DNA from: Erysipelotrichaceae bacterium
Lineage (GTDB): Bacteria > Bacillota_I > Bacilli_A > Erysipelotrichales > Erysipelotrichaceae
Assembly: GCA_017419065.1 (NCBI GenBank)
Contig: JAFOMB010000203.1
Location: forward strand, 1 to 9,710
Direction of reading: 5' to 3'
Length of the DNA: 9,710 bases
Below the pieces are notes generated by a model. It saw only the letters and a list, made by a program, of their open reading frames with translations, ran no database searches and was not told where the DNA came from. The translations under genes were made by a program, and so were the position numbers. Each line of letters opens with the position of its first letter. Within the stretch, counting starts at the first letter, position 1. Of the stretch, positions 6,140-9,710 are shown piece by piece.

Positions 6140-6793
6140 ATGAAGAAATTGATCATGATTCTTCTGGGAGCACTGCTGATGCTGAGTGCCTGCAGCGGCA
6201 ATAAACCGGAAGAAGAAGCTCCACAGCCAGCCCCTCAGGAAGAAGTTACAGAACAGACAGAAGATCCTTCTATCCTGGTCGTATACTTCTCCCGTACCGG
6301 TGAACAGTACACCGTTGGTGTGATCGATCATGGCAATACCGCCATCATGGCAGAGATGATCGCTGAAGAGACCGGTGCTGATCTCTTCGAAGTACTCCCT
6401 GAAGATGACCATTATCCAATGACCTATGACGAACTGACGGAAACCGCAAGGAGCGAACAGAGCGAAAACGCGAGACCTGCCTACGCCGGAGAAGTCCCTG
6501 ACCTGACACAGTACGATGTGATCTTCCTCGGTGCTCCGGTATGGTGGGGAGACTGGCCGATGATCATGTATACCTTCTTTGAAGAAAACGCAGCTGTCCT
6601 CTCGGAAAAGACCCTGGTCCCTTTCTCCACCCATGAAGGTTCCGGCCTCTCCGGTTTCGACAGGAAACTCTCGAAGGCTATTGACGGAGCCACCATCCTT
6701 GAAGGACTGGCGATACGCGGTAACGACTGTCAGAACAGGCAGGACAGCGTCAGAGAATCTGTCAAAGAATGGATCTCAGGCCTGACATACTGA
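6140..6793 (+). CDS. Lipoprotein-anchored flavodoxin
   Basis: A 217-residue protein. Residues 1-18 are a lipoprotein signal peptide: basic MKK, a hydrophobic core, and the lipobox LSAC (15-18) with C18 as the lipidated residue. A Pro/Glu-rich linker (about 19-43) leads to a flavodoxin domain with VVYFSRTGEQY (47-57), GAPVWWGDWP (131-140) and STHEGSG (163-169). It should be exported, tethered to the outer face of the membrane, and bind FMN for electron transfer there. A single later cysteine lies in GNDC (194-197). The ATG abuts the stop of the aldo/keto-reductase relic; only a weak GGGAAGA is upstream, so translation may depend on the preceding reading frames. It shares motifs with the cytoplasmic flavodoxin encoded upstream and ends just before a bidirectional terminator. 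Signal peptide and fold are seen; extracellular redox function is inferred. Confidence 0.87.
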   Translation: MKKLIMILLGALLMLSACSGNKPEEEAPQPAPQEEVTEQTEDPSILVVYFSRTGEQYTVGVIDHGNTAIMAEMIAEETGADLFEVLPEDDHYPMTYDELTETARSEQSENARPAYAGEVPDLTQYDVIFLGAPVWWGDWPMIMYTFFEENAAVLSEKTLVPFSTHEGSGLSGFDRKLSKAIDGATILEGLAIRGNDCQNRQDSVRESVKEWISGLTY

Positions 6794-6800
6794 TACATAC

Positions 6801-6830
6801 AAAAAGAATTCCCGAAGGAATTCTTTTTTT
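6801..6830. terminator. Bidirectional intrinsic terminator between convergent operons
   Basis: AAAAAGAATTCC (6801-6812) and GGAATTCTTTTT (6817-6828) form a perfect 12-bp inverted repeat around a CGAA loop. A T run follows on the plus strand (6824-6830) and the A run at 6801-6805 gives a T run on the minus strand. It sits between the stop of the lipoprotein flavodoxin (6791-6793) and the stop of the convergent ABC gene (6829-6831), so it can end both transcripts. The stem is AT-rich apart from its loop-proximal GC pairs. Confidence 0.85.
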
Positions 6831-8640
6831 AACTTTCAAACTGGGAATTGTAGAGTCTCGCATAGAAGCCGTTTTTCGCCAGGAGCGATTCATGGTCACC
6901 GACTTCTACGACATCACCCTGATCGAGGACGATGATGATGTCCGCGTTCTTGATGGTCGATAAACGGTGGGCGATGACGAAGGCCGTACGGCCCTTCATG
7001 AGTCTTTCCATGGAGTCCTGGATGAGCTGTTCTGTACGGGTATCGACAGAGGATGTCGCTTCATCGAGTATGAGGATCTTCGGATCCTTCAGGAAGGCTC
7101 TGGCGATCGTCAACAGCTGCTTCTGACCCTGGGAGATACCGCTGCTCTCTTCCGAGATGACCGTGTCATAGCCGTTCTCCAGTGTCTTGATGAAGTGGTG
7201 GACATGGGCCATACGGCAGGCCTGATAGATCTCTTCATCTGTTGCGTCAGGTTTACCGAAACGGATGTTGTCCTTGACCGTTCCTTCAAATAACCAGGCA
7301 TCCTGTAAGACCATACCAAACTGGCTTCTGAGATCCTGACGGGTATAGTCTCTGATGTCCTTGAAATCGACATAGATGGTACCGCCGTTGAGCTCATAGA
7401 AGCGCATCAGCAGTTTGACCAGCGTCGTCTTACCGGCACCGGTAGGCCCGACGATGGCGACGTTCTTACCTGGGGCTACATACATCGAGAAGTCCTTGAT
7501 GATGATCTGATCAGGATCATAACCGAAGCGGACGTTCTCAAAGGTGACATTGCCTTTAATGAGGCTGTTTCCTTCTTCATCGAAGACCTTCACAGGTTCC
7601 TTCGCCTCCGGGACTTCTTCTTCCTCATTGAGGACTTCGAAGACTCTCTCCGCTGCCGCCACCATGGACTGTATCGTATTCATGACCTGGGCCATGGAGG
7701 TGATCGGCTGATTGAAACGGCGCACATAGGTGATGAAAGACTGGATGTCCCCGATAGCCATTCTTCCGCTGATGACTTCAAAGCCGCCCATAAGACAGAC
7801 GATGACATAGGTGAGGTTGCCGATAAAACCGGTGACCGGCATCATCAGCATGGACAGGAACTGCGACTTTCTGGCCGCATCGTATAAGCTCTCGTTGAGT
7901 CCCTGGAATTTCTCCACAGACTTCTCTTCGTAGTTATAGGTCTTGACGATCAGATGACCGCTGTACATCTCCTCGACGTGGCCATTGACTTCACCCAGGA
8001 TCTTCTGATGGGCGGAGAAGTACTTCTGGGACTTCTTCACCACCATGGCGGCTCCGATACCGGATGCCGGAACGATGAGCAGGGCGATCAGCGTCAGTTT
8101 CGGCGAGATGATCAGCATCATCGCCAGGACACCGACGATATTGACGAGGGAATTGAGGATCTGGGAGACCGTAGAGGTGAGGTTATTGGCGATATTGTCG
8201 ACATCATTGGTGACTCTGGAAAGCATCTCTCCTCTCGTAGTCTTGTCGAAGTACTTCAGAGGAAGCCTGTTGATCTTTAAGGAGATGTCTCTTCTCAAAC
8301 GGTAGCTGACGCTTTCCGCGATATCCACAGACAGGAAGTTGACGAAGTAATCCAGTAAGGCACTCGTTCCGTAGATGATGATCAGGGTACGGATGATATT
8401 GCCGATGGCGGTAAAGTCGATGCCGGCACCGCCTCTGTATTTGGAGAGGATGCCTTCTGCCAGCAATGTCGTGGCCTTACCGGTGAGTCTTGGTCCATAG
8501 ATGCACATGACGGTAGAAGTCACCATCAGTACCAGCATCATCGTCATCTTGAAGAAATACGGTCTGGAGTAGTGAACGAGCTGTTTCAGCGTCCCTGAGA
8601 AGTTCTTGGCCTTCTGTACCGGTTTATTCATTGGCGGCAT
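6829..8640 (-). CDS. ABC exporter half-transporter (permease-ATPase), subunit with intact Walker B and degenerate C-loop
   Basis: A 603-residue half-transporter: a six-helix type IV exporter membrane domain (about 25-335) followed by an ATPase domain (about 362-603). Visible motifs are Walker A GPTGAGKTT (398-406), Q-loop VLQDAWLF (444-451), Walker B ILILDE (522-527) with catalytic Glu527, and the switch His558 in AHRLST. The signature motif is GISQGQ (501-506) instead of LSGGQ, a substitution known from heterodimeric exporters of the LmrCD, BmrCD and TM287/288 type. The ATG overlaps the end of the upstream ABC gene by 17 bp, with AGGAGG about 9 bases upstream; a second ATG three codons later is less well placed. 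The two gene products should form a heterodimer that exports drugs, lipids or peptides. The substrate is not predictable, and no adjacent regulator or peptidase hints at it. The bidirectional terminator overlaps its stop. Confidence 0.92.
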   Translation of the reverse strand: MPPMNKPVQKAKNFSGTLKQLVHYSRPYFFKMTMMLVLMVTSTVMCIYGPRLTGKATTLLAEGILSKYRGGAGIDFTAIGNIIRTLIIIYGTSALLDYFVNFLSVDIAESVSYRLRRDISLKINRLPLKYFDKTTRGEMLSRVTNDVDNIANNLTSTVSQILNSLVNIVGVLAMMLIISPKLTLIALLIVPASGIGAAMVVKKSQKYFSAHQKILGEVNGHVEEMYSGHLIVKTYNYEEKSVEKFQGLNESLYDAARKSQFLSMLMMPVTGFIGNLTYVIVCLMGGFEVISGRMAIGDIQSFITYVRRFNQPITSMAQVMNTIQSMVAAAERVFEVLNEEEEVPEAKEPVKVFDEEGNSLIKGNVTFENVRFGYDPDQIIIKDFSMYVAPGKNVAIVGPTGAGKTTLVKLLMRFYELNGGTIYVDFKDIRDYTRQDLRSQFGMVLQDAWLFEGTVKDNIRFGKPDATDEEIYQACRMAHVHHFIKTLENGYDTVISEESSGISQGQKQLLTIARAFLKDPKILILDEATSSVDTRTEQLIQDSMERLMKGRTAFVIAHRLSTIKNADIIIVLDQGDVVEVGDHESLLAKNGFYARLYNSQFES

Positions 8641-9710
8641 AAGCCAGTTCCTCCTCGCTAAGCTGTGAAGTCGCTATCTCTTTATAGACAGAACAGTTCT
8701 TCAGCAGTTCTCTGTGTTTTCCCATACCGACGACTTTGCCTTCATCCAGAACGATGATCTTGTCGGCATTCTTGATGGTGGCGATACGCTGGGCGACGAT
8801 GAAGACTGTTGCCTTCGTCTTTTCAATGAGTTCGCCTAACTGCTTTCTCAGTTTCTTATCTGTTTCATAGTCCAGAGCACTGAAGGAGTCATCGAAGATG
8901 TAGATGTTCTCTTTCTTAGCCAGAGCTCTGGCGATGGAGAGGCGCTGTCTCTGACCGCCGGAGACATTGGTACCGCCCTGGACGATCTCGCTGTGGATGC
9001 CCTCTTCCTTTTCTTTGATGATGTTGGTGGACTGGGAGACCTCGATCGCTTCCTTCATCTCTTCCTCCGTGACATCTCTTCCGAAGGCGATATTGGAGGC
9101 GATATCTCCGGTGAACAGGACAGCCTTCTGCGGCGCATAGCCGATCCTTTCGTGAAGATCTGCCTGAGCGACATCCCGGATATCCTGTCCGCAATAACGG
9201 ATAGAACCCTCGGTGACATCGAAGAGTCTCGGGATCAGCTTGATCACCGTGGACTTTCCGGAACCGGTGGAACCAATGAAGGCTACCGTTTCTCCCGGCT
9301 TCGCTTCAAAGCTGATATCTTCCAGGACGTATTCTTCCGCACCCGGATACTTGAAGTAGACGTGATCGAAGACGAGGTCGCCGTTTTCTTCCGGAAGAGG
9401 AAGCGGATCTTCCTTGTCCAGGATCTCATTCTGTGTATCCAGGACTTCGCCGATTCGCTTTACGGAAACTAAGGATCTCGGCACCATGAAGAAGGTCATC
9501 GACACAAACATGAAGGACATGACAACGTGCATCGCGTACTGTATGAAGGCCATCATATCGCCGATCGTCATCGCGTCGATGTCGATCTGTTTGGCCGCGA
9601 ACCAGGTGATTGCGATCGTGAGACCGTTCATGACAAAGGTCATGATCGGACCGATAGCTGTCATACAGCGGCTGACGAAGGTATCGATCCTGGTCAGTTC
9701 ACTGTTGGTA
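8624..9710 (-). CDS. ABC exporter half-transporter, degenerate-ATPase-site subunit (5' end outside window)
   Basis: The reading frame is open to the right edge; the visible part covers the last membrane helices and the whole ATPase domain. The codons at 9665-9709 (TNSELTRIDTFVSRC before the internal Met at 9664) match the coupling segment before the fifth helix of ABCB-like exporters, so the real start lies outside. Counting from that Met, the motifs are Walker A GSTGSGKST (131-139), Q-loop Q179, an intact signature NVSGGQRQRLSIARA (233-247), and Walker B IYIFDD (254-259), where the catalytic Glu is Asp. The switch-loop His is Gln292 in AQRIAT. Asp in place of Glu and Gln in place of His mark the degenerate-site subunit of heterodimeric exporters such as TM287/288. 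It overlaps and probably translationally couples with the downstream partner gene. The operon promoter is beyond the window. Confidence 0.92.
   Translation of the reverse strand, partial: TNSELTRIDTFVSRCMTAIGPIMTFVMNGLTIAITWFAAKQIDIDAMTIGDMMAFIQYAMHVVMSFMFVSMTFFMVPRSLVSVKRIGEVLDTQNEILDKEDPLPLPEENGDLVFDHVYFKYPGAEEYVLEDISFEAKPGETVAFIGSTGSGKSTVIKLIPRLFDVTEGSIRYCGQDIRDVAQADLHERIGYAPQKAVLFTGDIASNIAFGRDVTEEEMKEAIEVSQSTNIIKEKEEGIHSEIVQGGTNVSGGQRQRLSIARALAKKENIYIFDDSFSALDYETDKKLRKQLGELIEKTKATVFIVAQRIATIKNADKIIVLDEGKVVGMGKHRELLKNCSVYKEIATSQLSEEELAYAANE

Noticed and set aside
5726..6634. A 302-codon open frame on the minus strand across both flavodoxin genes.
   Set aside because: It is antisense to two well-supported flavodoxin genes and crosses their junction. 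The translation shows no recognisable domain and is rich in His, Phe and Arg, as expected from the complement of this codon usage.
1..9710. A search for CRISPR repeats, tRNA or rRNA genes, insertion-sequence ends, phage or defence genes, and riboswitches.
   Set aside because: No spaced direct repeat arrays, cloverleaf-like segments, transposase or integrase motifs, or conserved riboswitch cores were seen. Almost all sequence is protein coding, and the only long non-coding segments are the 103-bp and roughly 130-bp regions described.
4507..9710. The LysR regulator, flavodoxins and ABC exporter as one linked resistance system.
   Set aside because: The ABC operon is convergent to the flavodoxins, separated by a bidirectional terminator, and its promoter lies outside the window, so no shared regulation can be supported.

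Overview
The window suggests a Bacillota genome of moderate GC content. Good AGGAGG-type ribosome binding sites, tightly packed or overlapping genes, a YfhO/CsbB-type surface glycosylation pair, an LSAC lipobox lipoprotein and an LmrCD/BmrCD-like heterodimeric ABC exporter all fit this. An Erysipelotrichales-like gut or oral Firmicute is my best guess, but nothing in the sequence proves it. No rRNA, tRNA, CRISPR array, insertion sequence or phage gene was seen, and no gene-free stretch exceeds about 130 bases.

Left block (minus strand, 5388 down to 1). A LysR regulator is followed, with almost no spacing, by a 769-residue YfhO-family membrane protein, an FAD-dependent oxidoreductase of the DAO fold, a DPM1/GtrB/CsbB-like family 2 glycosyltransferase with two C-terminal membrane helices, and the first 36 codons of an NAD(P)-binding epimerase/reductase that runs off the left edge. 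By analogy with CsbB/YfhO, the glycosyltransferase would load a sugar on undecaprenyl phosphate and YfhO would move it to a surface polymer outside the cell. The two redox enzymes probably make or modify the sugar or its acceptor; their exact reactions cannot be read from the sequence.

Middle block (plus strand, 5492 to 6793). Divergent from the LysR gene are a cytoplasmic flavodoxin-family protein, a 42-codon fragment resembling the C-terminus of an aldo/keto reductase, and a lipoprotein-anchored flavodoxin. All three lie in one reading frame interrupted only by two stop codons. The 103-bp divergent intergenic region carries a clear sigma-A-like promoter for the LysR gene, overlapped by a 9-bp direct repeat, plus a weaker promoter for the flavodoxin side. 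This is the layout of a LysR protein controlling itself and its divergent neighbour.

Right block (minus strand, 9710 down to 6829). Two overlapping ABC genes encode a heterodimeric type IV (ABCB-like) exporter. The upstream subunit, cut by the right edge, has a degenerate ATPase site (Walker B Asp instead of Glu, switch-loop Gln instead of His). The downstream subunit has an intact Walker B and His but a degenerate signature motif. A bidirectional hairpin terminator separates this operon from the convergent flavodoxin operon.

I did not find a clearly new defence or mobile system. The most interesting points are the redox enzymes embedded in a YfhO/CsbB-like glycan operon, the incomplete DXD motif of the glycosyltransferase, the cysteine cluster in the FAD enzyme, and the flavodoxin / aldo-keto-reductase relic / lipo-flavodoxin array.
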